The position numbers and the translations under genes were made by a program. DNA of 64,000 nt, taken from Rostratula benghalensis (lineage: Eukaryota > Chordata > Aves > Charadriiformes > Rostratulidae). The DNA is taken from assembly GCA_013399305.1 (NCBI GenBank), contig VXAI01000385.1, positions 219,054-283,053 of the forward strand, read 5' to 3'. Position 1 is the first letter of the stretch. Every line of letters begins with the position of its first letter. The notes under the pieces are model-generated. The model ran no database searches, was not told the origin of the DNA, and was given only the letters and a program-made list of their open reading frames with translations. Of the stretch, positions 1 to 12,217 are shown piece after piece.

Positions 1-216
1 GTCACCCGGGCCCACAAGGGTACCCTGGCCCCAGCCCCGCTCCGCAGCTCGCCCAGCGGGCGCCGGTGCCCACTGGGTCCCAGACAGAGAGACGCGACGG
101 CAGCACCCCTCACAGCCGGCCGGCCGGAGCCCCCTGCCCCGCTCCTCGCCAGCCCCGCGGCAGCGGCCGGGAGCAGCGGGACAGCCGGGGGAGGGGGACG
201 GGCAGGCAATCTTGCA
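1..216. promoter_or_regulatory. Edge of a CpG island
   Basis: Very GC-rich with more than 20 CpG dinucleotides in about 216 bases (ccgg, cgcg and gccggccggccgg clusters), in sharp contrast to the AT-rich DNA after about position 217. CpG islands usually mark promoters or first exons. Plus-strand frame 1 is open from position 1 to 462, but the inferred peptide is low-complexity Ala/Pro/Gly/Ser and matches nothing I recognise. The island continues off the left edge, so the gene it belongs to and its direction cannot be told. Confidence 0.75.
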
Positions 217-3200
217 ATGGGAATGGTAATTAAGAGACTTAAAGAACCTTTGCTCTCTTGCGGGGGCCCCTGGAAAGGAGGGACACTGCAGGTGGGGCTT
301 AATTCTCACAGAGGTGGCGCTGGATATTCCGTCTGCCGCAGCAAAGCCCACCCCCCCTCTGCCGTACGCATATGCCCCTCGGTGATATCTTTGTGCTCAG
401 GTGTTAGGAACGTGGTGTTATTTTTACTAATCAGTATTAATAATCAACTCAATTACAGCTGACTGGCACCACAAACAGAACAAGTCACAAGATCCCGGGC
501 AGAATAAATCTGTATTGCTTGGCTTAAATACAAACGGGCATAAACCTGTCAAATATTGTTGCCAATTTTGTTTTGTTAATAAAACTGTTATGAGAGAAAT
601 GGCCATCAAAGAAACATCTCCAGAATACACTCACCCCGTTCACAGACCCCTCAATACATTTAATCTGGGGGAAGGTGGAAAACCCAAAATGACATTCGCC
701 ATGCTGCAGCGGTGTCCTCTGCCACTCCAGAGACATGGGATCCTTTGCACCCTTCACAGGGTGCACAGACCCTACAGAGCTGTCCTGTCCCCTGAACTCG
801 GTGTGTTATGGCAGAGGTTTTCCCACTTTTGATCCCCTCAGTTCCCCAAATCTCTGCTTTTGGGTTCAGTCCAATGTGGGCACAGCACCCAGTGTGCGGG
901 CAAGTGGAAAAGGTTTTCCCTTGCCCATTTCCATTGCTGGCTCTGTCTCACTGGGTGGTTTCCCATCTCTTTGGTCATGCATATGTATATACTGCCAAAC
1001 TGGGCGCTGATGAAAGACATAGCTTGGCACATCCCACATCCTCACAGGCCACTGCTGCCTGAAGTTTTCATTGAGCATAAACAGGGTTACAGGCAAAAAG
1101 TCATCCCAATGATGAAGGAAGGAACTCACCCCTTGGCAAGAAGTGTTTCTTCTACTTGGCAAAGACACAGAAGTTTTCCGGCTTTTTTTTTCGGATGACA
1201 CGAGCTTCCTTCTCCAGGGGGAAAATGTTCCTAGCGGGAAACACCTGCTCCCTCCCAGCAGCCACAGGGCTGGATACCTGCTCTGTGGGGGTGTTGATGT
1301 TCCCTTGCCCTCTGACACCTGAGAACATCACCTGGGGATCCTGACATTCCTGTGGTGACACCTGGATAGGGTGGCAAAACCCTGTTTCTGAGGCTGTGCC
1401 CTTGCCAGTGCTTCTGCTGCCTGCCCCTACCACGTCTGTAATGTCTTCCCACCTACACTCACACAAAGCAGCCTTGGTCTTCATTTAAAAGGCTTTAGAA
1501 ACTCCTGTGCTACCAATAATAATTACTAATAACAATGAGCAGTAGGGATTAAAGCCACCTTGAGCACTTTCCACCCTAAGCAACAAGCCTGCAGAAAAAT
1601 ATTCTGACATTCTTTAGCTAAACCCACAATCCTGCCTCCACTCCAGAGGATAAACAAGGAAAATTTGGTAATATCTTGCCTTGGTATTTGGCAGGTAAAT
1701 TAAGCAATGCAACTTATAGCATAGACCTCCTCAGCTGGTCAGGGTAAAACACAGCTCCTGCTGGTGTTTCATGGGACTTTGCAAAGTTCTACAAAAAGGC
1801 TGTCTTACAAAAACCTTCTCTTTCCCTTTCTGTAAAAGCCCCTGTTAACAGGAGATAAAGCGAGCCATCTGCATCCACGCTTGCCTTCCCAGCAAGGCAG
1901 AAGCATCTGGCATTGCTACCAGGCAATGTGGAGGTGCCCAAAACCTCTGTGGTCATCACTGCAGTGGTGCAAGAAGATGATGCAAAGTCACAAATCCTCC
2001 TCCTCGATATTCCACAGCCTTGCAGGGGATTGCTCCAGCATGAATGCAAATGCCACAAATACCTCCTCCTCTGCTGACATTTCCCGAGAAGAACTCTAGT
2101 CTTTGACCTCCCTCCATGAACATTGACACTGCATTCACATGGCTAGTAGATTTCTGTCTGCTTTAACTGAAGCTGAGTGTTTCCACTGGACTGTTATTAC
2201 TTCTTAGGGCTCACCTGCACCAGCTGTGATGCTCAGCGTAAAAGCCCCACAGCCCAAATCCCCCACTTTTTTAACCGACCGCTGCTGCCTCGTTATTGTG
2301 AAGTCCCCATTCATTTTGAGATGATGGGGAAGAAATATTCTTCTGACCTGTCTCTTACATTGGAAAGAAAATAAAAGTCCCAAATTTGCCTGCCTGCCTT
2401 TTAAATCAGTTCCTCTCTCTGAAGCACATGGTCCCAAGGCAAATAAGTATTTCATCCTGAAAAGACTTGTCCGCCACACATAACACACAAAAACCCCCCC
2501 ACATTTATACTGGAGCCTCCAAAAGGAGGAATAACCCAGGGCTTTAGTTTTCCAGTAACAATCTAGCTGTTCATAGCTATATCTCCCAAACTGAGATTAT
2601 ATCCCATCCCCATCACCCCCGGAGGAGCTTCAGCACTTGCTCTAGCGCTTGGCCTCCAGCAAACCTTCGCTGCAAAGCATCACTCTCCTCTTTTCGCTCA
2701 GTACAATCTCTTTTACCATGCCAGATAGCCTTCTTTAAAAGCAAAAATGGTTCAGTGAAGTGTCAAAGGAGCTTTCTAAGCCTCTGCTTTCTTTAGTATG
2801 AACATTTTGCAGACTCTTGGAGGGTGGCTTGAGGCAGGACTTCAGAGAGCCAGCTCTGACCAAATTGGAAACGCTGAGCGGTCCACTGGAAAAAGAGTAG
2901 CCAGGAGCTGTTTTTGCACATATACCTGATTTTTCTTAATTGCCTCAGCCCCTTGCCTGTCATATTCAGCCCATGTGTCCGTCCTCCCCACTTCACCCCA
3001 TCTCTCCCCCCCCCTGCCCCATCCTTCCTGCTGTCTGTAAGGCAACAGAGGAAGGCAAGCTATTGCCGGGCCAGCAAGCACAGGGCTTCTCCTGCAATGC
3101 CTGAGGGCCCACTGCTCCAGTTTTTAAAGACACCTTAATGTTCCTTTATGGCCAGATCATATCCTCCAAGCCTGGATCACACAGCATCAGCTCAATCCCT

Positions 3201-3996
3201 TTGCACACACCACTTGGGCTACAGCCACAAGGAAAAAGCAAATATTTTTACCAGTATGTGAAGAGCTGCCTAAGTGCATCCCATTGTGACATAGCTGTTA
3301 CCTTTCACAGAGTCAACATGACACACTCACAAGAGGTTTGATGTTCAACACAAACATGACCATGGAAGCTGTCTCCCTCCTGCTTTCCCTCACTCCAGGC
3401 TTCTGCACGGAGGCAGCGCATTATGGTGATGCCAGCATCCTTCCCCGGTCTCTGGATCCACACAGAAGAATAACCAGCAGCAACAAACATCCCCCCCTTT
3501 TTTTTTTAAAGACATCTGGCATGCACTGGGCAGGAAACTATGGCAAGCTGGAATTTCATTCATTGGGAGAAGTGCATAATGTTATTTGGCACAAATCTAA
3601 GGTTTCTCAATTATGGTTTTTGCACATGAATGGGAATTCAGGCTGGTCCCGGAAGGGACCATCATTATATGCATTAACAGACAGATGGGCTTTAGAAAAA
3701 GGGGGAGAGCAGAAAGAAAATACATGTTTATTCTGTACTGAGGAAAATTCACAGGAGGGGAATCATCTCCCATTCTTACTACACCAAACACTTTGCTCTA
3801 TATAGGCTCTGAATACATTCACTCATCAAGGCGTATTGAGTAGCTGCTTATTAGCACAAGTTCGGCTCCCTTTCTGCATAGCTTAGATACACAAACAAAT
3901 AGAAGTCCTCAGTACAGCAGGCCTGCTTTCTTTTATTTGGGGGAAACACAAGATCATGTTTCTGGAGCTTTAAGTTCTATTTGATAAAGGCTCCTA

Positions 3997-4110
3997 AATA
4001 TATATATATATATATATACTCATATATATTATATTTTTTATATTTTTTCATACATACATTTTTAATACTTTATTTTTTATTATTCTCTTATATATTTTTA
4101 CAAGCTCTGT
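3997..4110. repeat. (AT)n microsatellite and AT-rich low-complexity block
   Basis: An uninterrupted AT dinucleotide run of about 22 bases is followed by about 90 bases of almost pure A/T (tatattatattttttatattttttc and similar). Confidence 0.9.
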
Positions 4111-4588
4111 CCATGCTGCCACTTGTCAAATCTGAGTAGGTTGCAGTGCCCTACAGTAAGCCTTCCAGGGGAACATAAAAGGGCTTTGACAAGGGTCAGC
4201 TTCAAACAAAGTTAAAGTGAAATCAAATCATTAGGCTAGGGGAACGAAAAAACCCCAACGTTTTCCATTCAACTCCTCATTTATCAGCTCCTACAAGCTC
4301 ACTGTTTCATCAGTGGGATGTTTTCATAGCCTAAAAAATAACTTGGAACAGAGCAGCTGTCATTTTCACCTTTATTTTAGAAAATTAGACACCTCCTCTC
4401 CTTGAATAGACAAGTAATATTGTTGAAAAAAAAGCTTGCTGTGGACTAGCTGTCCCCTACAATCTCCAGGAACAAGATGCCTGTACAATGCTGTTGGTGA
4501 TGAAGGCATTTCAGCTCACTGCTTGTCTTCCTGGTACTTTTTTTTTCCCAAGAAAATGGGTCTTTTACCTTTCTTCTCTGATGTTTTC

Positions 4589-4611
4589 TTTTTTTTTTTT
4601 TTTTTTTTTTT
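4589..4611. repeat. Poly-T tract
   Basis: An uninterrupted run of 23 T. No retroposed gene copy or target-site duplication is visible next to it. Confidence 0.9.
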
Positions 4612-5658
4612 CTTTTCTCTTGAAGGAAGACAGTTTCAAAGGGAGCTGTGCCATGTTGCACAACCTCCTGCTGCATGGAATGGACCACAACATGTTCCTT
4701 CCCTTACCAAAACTCAGCTGTACTTGGGCTTTCCAAATTTATGAGGATGGAGGACTCACCAGTACAATTAAATTGTTTTTTTTTTTAAGTTTTCTTCTAC
4801 AACCAAATCTGCTGTAAAGATGTCAGGATCTATCTCTCTTTTTACCCCTTCTGAGCAATTTGGGGGTGAAATCACTTCAGCCATCAGCTTGCAAAACCCC
4901 AGAGTCCTTAAATCTCCCCCATTACTAACCCCAACAGCAACACCCACAACGGCACTTGAAACAAGCTGATTTTTTTTGAAGGGAAAACTCTGGCTTTAAA
5001 GAACAATGCCAAAGGAGCTCACAGGATCCCTAGGTGGTACCCGCATGACAGGGATGCTACTGTTAATGGAGAAGCCGGGCTGCTTATTGGCTATGGCCAT
5101 GAGGATCACTGGAGCATGGATGATAAAGGAGCAGGAGGCAGAGCTCTTTTCTGTCCCCATACCCACTGTCGCTGAAGTCTACACCGGAACACGCTCGCTT
5201 GCCTTAATTTATTTCTCCATTATGTTTCTGACCTGGGCCCTGGCTTTGCAGCTATCACTGTCAGCCTTTGCCCCTCTGATTACGCTGTCAGCAGCACCTG
5301 AATGCTAATTACCTTCCCTGACAAAGAAATCACCCAATCTTGGGGCATTAGGGAGTGATGGATAGTGCATGAGGACTTTGTCCCTGGCTGGAGCCCCCTG
5401 GGGATGCAAAGTGCAGAGGCCACAAATTCAGTGTCACTCCAGCTGCTGCATAAAATAGGAGAGTGCTATAGTGATATAAGGCTCTTTGTTAAATCTGGAA
5501 GAGGGATGAAATTATCATAGGGCTGATTTCTGTGCCCTGTAACAACTATTCACGTTGATTTGGGTTGCTGCACCTCCAGCACAGCCCTCCTGAGGGGTAT
5601 CCCAACTTTGCCTATACCTGAGCTAACAGCCTTTCCCCACACAGAACATTTACATTTC

Positions 5659-5685
5659 ATTTATTTTTATTTTATTTTATTTTAG
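5659..5685. repeat. (TTTTA)n short tandem repeat
   Basis: About five copies of TTTTA or TTTAT units. Confidence 0.85.
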
Positions 5686-7689
5686 TTGAGTTATTTTTTA
5701 GCTGGAATAGGTGTAGCTGCTGATTTTGGCTGTGCTGCCCTGTTCTCCAAACTCTGGGTTTCAAAGGGGTGAAGGCAACTCTCTAGCTTCCCTCTACCCT
5801 TGTCAGGCCAAAGGAAGGACCCACATGGGCATGTTTAGGGCATAAATTACCCAAATAACTTGTTTTAGCAAGTGTTGAGCAAGCTGGTTCCTGTGCAGGG
5901 CTCAGCATACAGCCGTATGCTCATAAACCGTAGCTGTGAAAGCCTGTTTTTTCCACTGCAAAACACTAATCCCCCACCACCAAAGGTTTCCAAGCCAAAG
6001 AAACATATTCCTTCCCCATCAGTGTTCAACCTTAAGGTCTGCATGTGACTTTCAAGCCCAAAAACTGCAGACGAACCAGGATGAAAGCCATGCCTGTGCC
6101 ATCCCCTCCACCTAATTTCTCACCAACCACATGTTCCCAGCCTCTTTATGCCCAGTCAATCCCCTCTTCTGCAGCTGGTGGCTTCTGGGTAGGATGGATC
6201 TTGGTGGGATTTTAGGACTGGAGATAACATCCATCCCCTCTGTGGCCACCTCAGCACCCCACTTCCCTCCCAGCCCCAGGGTCATTAATTCATCCTGGGC
6301 TAGGATCATTGATTGAGGATAAATCCTTCCCAGTGCCAAACCTTGACGATGCCCATTTATCCCCTGCACCTGCCCTAAAAATGCCCCTTTTCAGACAAAT
6401 CTTGTGTCATTCCCAGGCTATCTGTCTGCTGTGATTCACCATTTATTAGTCATGCCCCAATCTTTGTCAGAATTAAGAATTTATCCTCCGGTGCTTCTGC
6501 ACACATGTGCTTACATATCTATCCACCCATATCCATACCCATATGCCTCCTTTCACCTCCTCCTCCAATATCTGAGTCCAGCCATGGTTTTCATCACATT
6601 TGAAAGATATTAGCAAGCCCAGAGGTCCTGAGCTCCTCCATGTCTTATGGAAAGGGACTGCAGGACGCTGCTTCACTGGAATTTCTTCCACCAGATGGGA
6701 GAGGTTGTTCGCTATCTTCTTTTTTAAGTGAACGTATCATTTCCCTATCTTCTTTTTATTTTCCCATGGACATACAATTTTTACCTCACATGCCCTTTCA
6801 CTCAGCAGCTCCACACACTGTATTTCTTGAGGAGTAAATGATTAAACTTTGGAGGTCAGAGTTTCATGTTTAAATGTCAAGCTTGAAACGCAGTGCCTCA
6901 GAAGAAAAATCGATAGGATTTCAATTTTCTTGTAATAAATATGGCCTTTACTGGGAGCAAACCAAGAAAACAGCTGGCAGTCTATCTCATGGTTTTGCTG
7001 CTTTTTTTCAGCTCAGATGATTTTTTCTTTTGGTTTTGCAGTTAAAAAAATAAACTTTGAGAGAAATAATCATCTTCACCAGCAGAAACACATCCATTGG
7101 CTGCTTAAGGGAGAACTCAAAATGTTTTGTGGTCAAAAAAAATCCTAGTTAGAGCTGCTAATAGGTTATCAAAGCAGCACAACAGTGTAAAAAAGCATCT
7201 TCTTTCTTTTATTGTACCTTATTTGCTCTATGTTACTAAAAGCTGATGCTATGAATAGCTGAGCTGACCTCAGCTGGAGATGAGAAAATGATGGGATAAG
7301 AAAATTACCTATGTGGGTGCCCTGTTCTCTTCCACAGCTGGCTCATAGGCCTTGCCAGGAGGTAAAAAAAAGCCATATGTTAATGGATTATCAAAGGTAA
7401 TTGTAGTGCAGGGGTCTACAGCGATCAGAATTCAGTGAGTCCCAAAGGACTTGCTCCAAATGATCCAACTGGACCTCTTGTTAGAGAGGCAATTGGTATC
7501 TTCAGTGAGCATTACCCCCACCCAGTTTGTCTGAGCCTTTTTCCACAGAAACTCTGTCATGTGCAATGACTGACTGCAAGCACACCCTGGCTTGCTCTCA
7601 GGGGTGCAAAATGAATAAAGTCTCCTGCTGGCCATGCTGCTCCACCCCATTTCCTATGGCCTATGATTCCTTCCTCGAGGTATCTGACA

Positions 7690-8752
7690 GGGGGCTGCTC
7701 AGTGCATAAGGAATTGGCTCTATGACCACACTCAAAAGAATTGCAGTCAATGGCTAAATGTCCAAGTGGTGACCAGTGATGAGTGACATTCCTCAGGGAC
7801 TGGTACTGGGACCAATGCTGTTTAACATCAGAGACATGGCCAGGGGGATTGAGTGCACCCTCAGCAAGTTTGCTGATGACATCAAGCTGTGTGGTGCGGT
7901 CAACACACTGGAGGGAAGGGATGCCATCCCAAGGGACCTGGACATGCTTGAGAGATGGGCCCATTCAAACCTCATGAAGTTCAACAAGGCCAAGTGCAAG
8001 GTCCTGCATGTGGATTGGGGGCAATCCCAAGCACAAATACGGGCTGGGTGAAAATGGATTGAGAGCAGGCCTGAGGAGAAGGACTTGGGGTTGTTGGTTG
8101 ATGAGAAGCTCAGTGTGAGCCAGCAATGTGTGCTCACAGCCCAAAAAGCCAACTGCCTCCTGGGCTGTGTCAAAATAAGTAAGGCCAGAAGGTTGAGGGA
8201 GGCAATTCTACTCCTCTGCTCTGCTCAGGGCAGACCCCACCTGGAGTACTGTGTCTCTGGGGGCCCCAACAGAAGAAGGCCATGGACCTGTTGGAGCAAG
8301 TCCAGAGAAGGGCCATGAAGATGATCTTAAGGCTGGAGCACCTTTCCTATGAAGATAGGCTGAGAGAGCTGGATTGTTCTGTCTGGAGAAGAGAAGGCTC
8401 CAGGGAGACTACAGAACAGCCTTTCAGTACTTCAAGGGGGCCTACAGAAAAGGTAGAGAGAGACTCTTCATGAGGGAGTGTAGTAATAGGATGAGGGATA
8501 ATGGTTTTAAACTGAAAGAGGGGAGATTTACATTAGATTTTAGGAAGAAATTTTTTAATGTCAGGGTGGTGGGACACTGGAACAGGTTGGTCAGAGAAGT
8601 TGTAGATGCTCCATCTTGGAAGTGTTCAAGGCTAGGTTAGATGGGGCTTTGAGTAAATTGATGTGGTGGAAGGTGTCCTTGCCCATGGCAGGGGGATGGA
8701 ACTAGATGATCTTTAGTGTCCCTTCCAGCTCTAATCATTCTGTGATTCTATG
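7690..8752 (+). mobile_element. CR1 LINE fragment with decayed reverse transcriptase, intact 3' end
   Basis: The plus-strand translation gives SDIPQGLVLGPMLFNI, then RGIECTLSKFADDIKL, then LERWAHSNLMKFNKAKCKVLH: the C-terminal half of the CR1 ORF2 reverse transcriptase, including the catalytic F(A)DD box near 7,869-7,880. Downstream segments (PHLEYCVSGGPN, EDRLREL, LEKRRLQGDYRTAFQYFKGA, RMRDNGFKLKEGRFTLDFRK) follow the CR1 order but in different frames and with stops, so the element is dead. It ends in the CR1 3'-terminal signature cattctgtgattctatg. The 5' end is truncated, as usual for CR1; the homology may extend somewhat left of 7,690. It lies antisense to EPHA5, about 2.4 kb past the probable 3'UTR end. 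Confidence 0.93.
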
Positions 8753-10848
8753 TTACCCATCTTCATGTACAGACCTTCACGTACATCTCTGGCAAGAGAT
8801 GCATTATTAAAAATGCACACTTGGAAGCACATGTGTACCTGCTGAGGGGACTGCCACCTTTGTAGCACTCTGCGCTGAATTCCTGCATTGAGTTTTCCAG
8901 AGTAGCCCTTTTTTTCTCTTTCCTGTCTTGGGTTTCAGCTCAATCTGTGATGCCTTGATGCTGGTTCACTTTGTGCACTGATCTGGCCAACAATGCAATA
9001 TCTCCCTAAGTCCCACCCCACATCGAAGGCATTGTGGATGAGGTGGTCTCTCTTCTCTCACCTGTCTGTTGTACCAAGCACGTACAGTGTAGGCCTTTCT
9101 CCAGTCCTTGAGGCCTGGCTCCCTTCTTGTGTTGGCAAAAATGAATAGCCCTGAGATCAGGATGTGCTGTTCTGGCTGCTTCTTAATGTACTCAATGATG
9201 ACTTTCAACAGGCCCCGTTGACTTGAATAAATCTATCTCATTCTTTCATCTCTTCTTCTGCTCATTGGCTCCTTTCTTGTGGAAGTAGCTGGTCACAGAT
9301 TATGATGTGCATACTGCTTATGCAGTTCAGGCCATGAAAAATATATTAAGAGTCCCTCACTCTTTCTCCCCACAGCTTCATAAGTCTTTCTGCAATGCAG
9401 CTCAGCTTCACAGGGTGATGGGGAGCAGTCCCCTGCCCTGGGGCCACAGCATTCTCTGGGGATGCTGTCACAAACCCTGCTGGCCTAGCAAAGGAGGAGT
9501 GGTTATTTCAGAATCTCCCCAGCCCCATCTTTAGGTTATGGCATAGGAAAAATAAGACAGAGGTGCTGTTTCGCTGCCCTGCATCCTCACCAGCACTTAG
9601 GTCATCTTGCTTTGCAGCTTGTTTCAGGCTTACTGAAAACAAGAGTGATACAGAGAATAATATTACCCTGTGCAAAGCTTTTCAAGCATCCTCAAAAGTT
9701 GGTGTTCACAATGGGAGATGTAGCTGTGCATTTATTGCAGAGACTTGTTGGAGGCTGTGCAGGAAACACACCCAAAAATAAGTCAGGCACGTGCTTAAGG
9801 ACTCACTTTGCAGGTAAAGCACTTTACCTTTCTGAGGGGGTAAATTTATTAGTTGCTGGCCACAGAGTAAAGTGCCTCTCCTCCCACTGAGCCCAGTGGT
9901 GGAAAATAAGCAAACCCTGATTCAAGATTTGTGTAAGGGCTGGCCCAAACCAAGGTGGGCACAAATGCTCAAGGAAGTTGCCTAATTCCTTAAAATAGAG
10001 CATTAAAGAAGGAGTTTGAAGCCAGCTCTCATCTTTACTGTAGCAAGTTTTGTCCATTTGCATCCTAAGCCCTTTCTCCCTCCTGATACGTTGGCTAAGG
10101 GACAGGGACAGGAGGCAGCTGCTGTTCTGGATGTGTCTTCATGAGGGCACCATCCCTATTTCTATGGCAGATGAAATGGGGAAGACCTTGTTAAACACCC
10201 CATTTCTCAAGATTTTAACTTGCTTCACTTGTTTGCACTGAAGCTGCTAGAGGTGGTGAACCTTCCCATTTGCCCCCTCAGCTGTCCAAAGTCTCCCCTT
10301 CACCTGCAAAGCTATTTTGCATTCAGTTTCTTTAAAGAAGTTTTCCCATTTTTGTGTTCTCCCCTTACCAGGCTCTCTGCCATCATGAATCTATCAAGAA
10401 TGCTGCCTACATGGGGAGAGTTAATCCTGTTTATTCTCCTACCCTCAGAGCCCTCACCATTGTGGTCCAGAAGCAAACAGCCCTGTAGAGAGTAAGAAAA
10501 CACTGCATGGGGACTAGCACATCAATTCAGAGAGACTTTATCCAAGTTGCTGGCAACCTAAGTTTGCTAACTCAATTGACCTTGTGCTCCCTTTAATATA
10601 TAAAGTGGCATTCCTCTGCTGTCCCAGCCTACCATGCATTTCCTGGCCAGGGCACAATCGTACCACGCAGCGTCTGCCCTGGCTTCCTGTGACATCAGAA
10701 CAACCAGCATCCTCATCCTCAGCTCCCTGCTTTGTCCTTCAGCAGTAGTCATCTCACAGGAGCCAGAAGATGCTGGCTGTCTGCCACCACCTCCTTTAGA
10801 ACTCTCCCAGGCAAATCTTTTCCCCCTCACCCCTTGGTTTTCCCCCTC
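8753..10848. other. Intergenic DNA between the CR1 and the assembly gap
   Basis: No gene is recognised. One minus-strand frame (about 9,231-8,966) has a peptide-like composition (IIEYIKKQPEQHILISGLF, KDWRKAYTVRAWYNRQVREE) but no ATG start and no family I can name; it is treated separately as a finding. The rest holds only chance frames. Confidence 0.5.
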
Positions 10849-10927
10849 NNNNNNNNNNNNNNNNNNNNNNNNNNNNNNNNNNNNNNNNNNNNNNNNNNNN
10901 NNNNNNNNNNNNNNNNNNNNNNNNNNN
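10849..10927. other. Assembly gap (79 N)
   Basis: A run of 79 N flanked by cytosine-rich sequence on both sides (tttccccctc before, cccccaacag after), suggesting a homopolymer or C-rich stretch that did not assemble. Apparent reading frames that cross it are not meaningful. Confidence 1.
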
Positions 10928-11186
10928 CCCCCAACAGAAAAACAGAGGAAAGAGGGAACAGCATGTTACAAGTCAGGGTGCCTTCACGTGGGGTCTGCAT
11001 GCCTCCCTTGTCCCAGAGCCCCCTCTCTCCGCAGAAAATAAGATTAGCACCAAGTCTGTGTTTAGGAGAGAAAAAATAAAGAGGATTTATTTCCTTTCCA
11101 AGGGGAAAATTCTGATGCTTCATGGAAAGCTGAGGAGGCAAGCGTGTGTGTGATCCACAACTGGATGTCGCTGTTAGTCAAAGGTT
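10928..11186. other. Intergenic DNA between the gap and the probable 3'UTR end
   Basis: A short stretch holding the alternative minus-strand AATAAA at 11,086-11,091. Nothing else is recognised. If that signal is used, part of this belongs to the EPHA5 transcript. Confidence 0.4.
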
Positions 11187-11192
11187 TTTATT
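11187..11192 (-). terminator. EPHA5: Candidate distal poly(A) signal of EPHA5
   Basis: Minus-strand AATAAA about 3.76 kb past the stop codon, followed within 30-40 bases by a GT-containing stretch (gttgtgg). A second AATAAA about 100 bases further on (11,086-11,091) is an alternative. This is motif evidence only. Confidence 0.35.
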
Positions 11193-11280
11193 TTTATGAA
11201 AAAATAGAAAATTTCATATCTTACACTACAAAAAAACCCCATGTACACAAACAATATGCACAGAGAGCATCTAAGAAGGT

Positions 11281-11293
11281 TGGGGGGGGGGGG
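11281..11293. repeat. Poly-G tract
   Basis: A run of about 12-13 G in the probable 3'UTR, read as poly-C in the transcript. Confidence 0.85.
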
Positions 11294-12199
11294 AGGAGAA
11301 GGAGTAAATACAACAATGCTACAGTCTCCTATAGATTAAAATGCCAATGAGAAGAGCTGAGATGGATGCTGAGGCTCTGGCAGCGCTGGATGCTCTAGCT
11401 CCTGCCCTACCTGCCCTAAATTACCATAAAGGATTGGAAACTAAGCATTACTCTTAAGACTGTTACCAATATATCTTACACATGCCTTAGTGACCAATTT
11501 CAAGACCCCAGCAGTCCAAGGAGTCACAATTTCTTGACCATTGGGACTTCTACATTATTCTTATTGCCACTAATATATAAAAGGACTAAACAAAATTTTT
11601 AACAGTTGTTTGGTGTTTTTTTTCCCCTTTTAAATGGGTCTTCCTCTTTTATGCTCAGGTAATTTTTCCAAGTGGTAGCTACACAATGAAAGGGGGGCAG
11701 TCTATGTAAGCCATGCTCAGGGACACATCCTTCTCCCAAAAAGAAAAACTGTATTAAAAAGAGCCTTTTTACCTCCTAGTCTGCTTGAAATGCCTTCCTC
11801 ACAATGAGCAGCAAAGTATACTGGAAAAAGCAGTATTCATTGGACCAGCCACAGCAGTAGTGAGCTGGACAAGCAAAGCGCTCAGACTTGGTGTAGGGAG
11901 AAAATCCACCTACAGTCCTTACAAAGGGCTGTAACCCTTTCATAACCAGTGAAATATTACTCTTATCTCATTCTGCTGTACCCCAATATATATGATCGTG
12001 CCCAAAATACAGAGTACTCTTAGTTCTTGGATGGGAATCAAAAACCTCCATTGTCTCTGGAATTTGCTTGTGAATATAGAAGCTGTAACTTTTGGACCCT
12101 ACTCATTAAAACACTGTTTTACTTTATTTTTAGCTCAGAAACAAAGCCTACTATACAGAGATCTGTAGCAAGAACAGCTCTTGAAATAAATAGAAAAGG

Positions 12200-12217
12200 T
12201 TATTTATTTATTTATTG
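12200..12217. repeat. (TTTA)n short tandem repeat
   Basis: Four to five TTTA units within the probable 3'UTR. On the transcript strand this reads as repeated AAAT/AATA and contains overlapping AATAAA hexamers. Confidence 0.85.

Larger units (their letters stand above)
217..7689. other. Intergenic DNA downstream of EPHA5 (distal part)
   Basis: No reading frame here shows a recognisable domain; all are under 160 codons. Simple repeats are present: (AT)n at about 3,997-4,018 leading into an AT-rich block to about 4,110, a T tract at 4,589-4,611, and (TTTTA)n at about 5,659-5,685. Otherwise it is ordinary unique-looking sequence. Confidence 0.6.

Noticed and set aside
4430..4820. Poly-T tract as the tail of a processed pseudogene on the minus strand
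   Set aside because: No coding similarity, no target-site duplication and no poly(A) signal placed before the tail.
10634..11141. Open frames spanning the N gap
   Set aside because: Their length depends on unknown bases read as X; no supportable peptide on either side.
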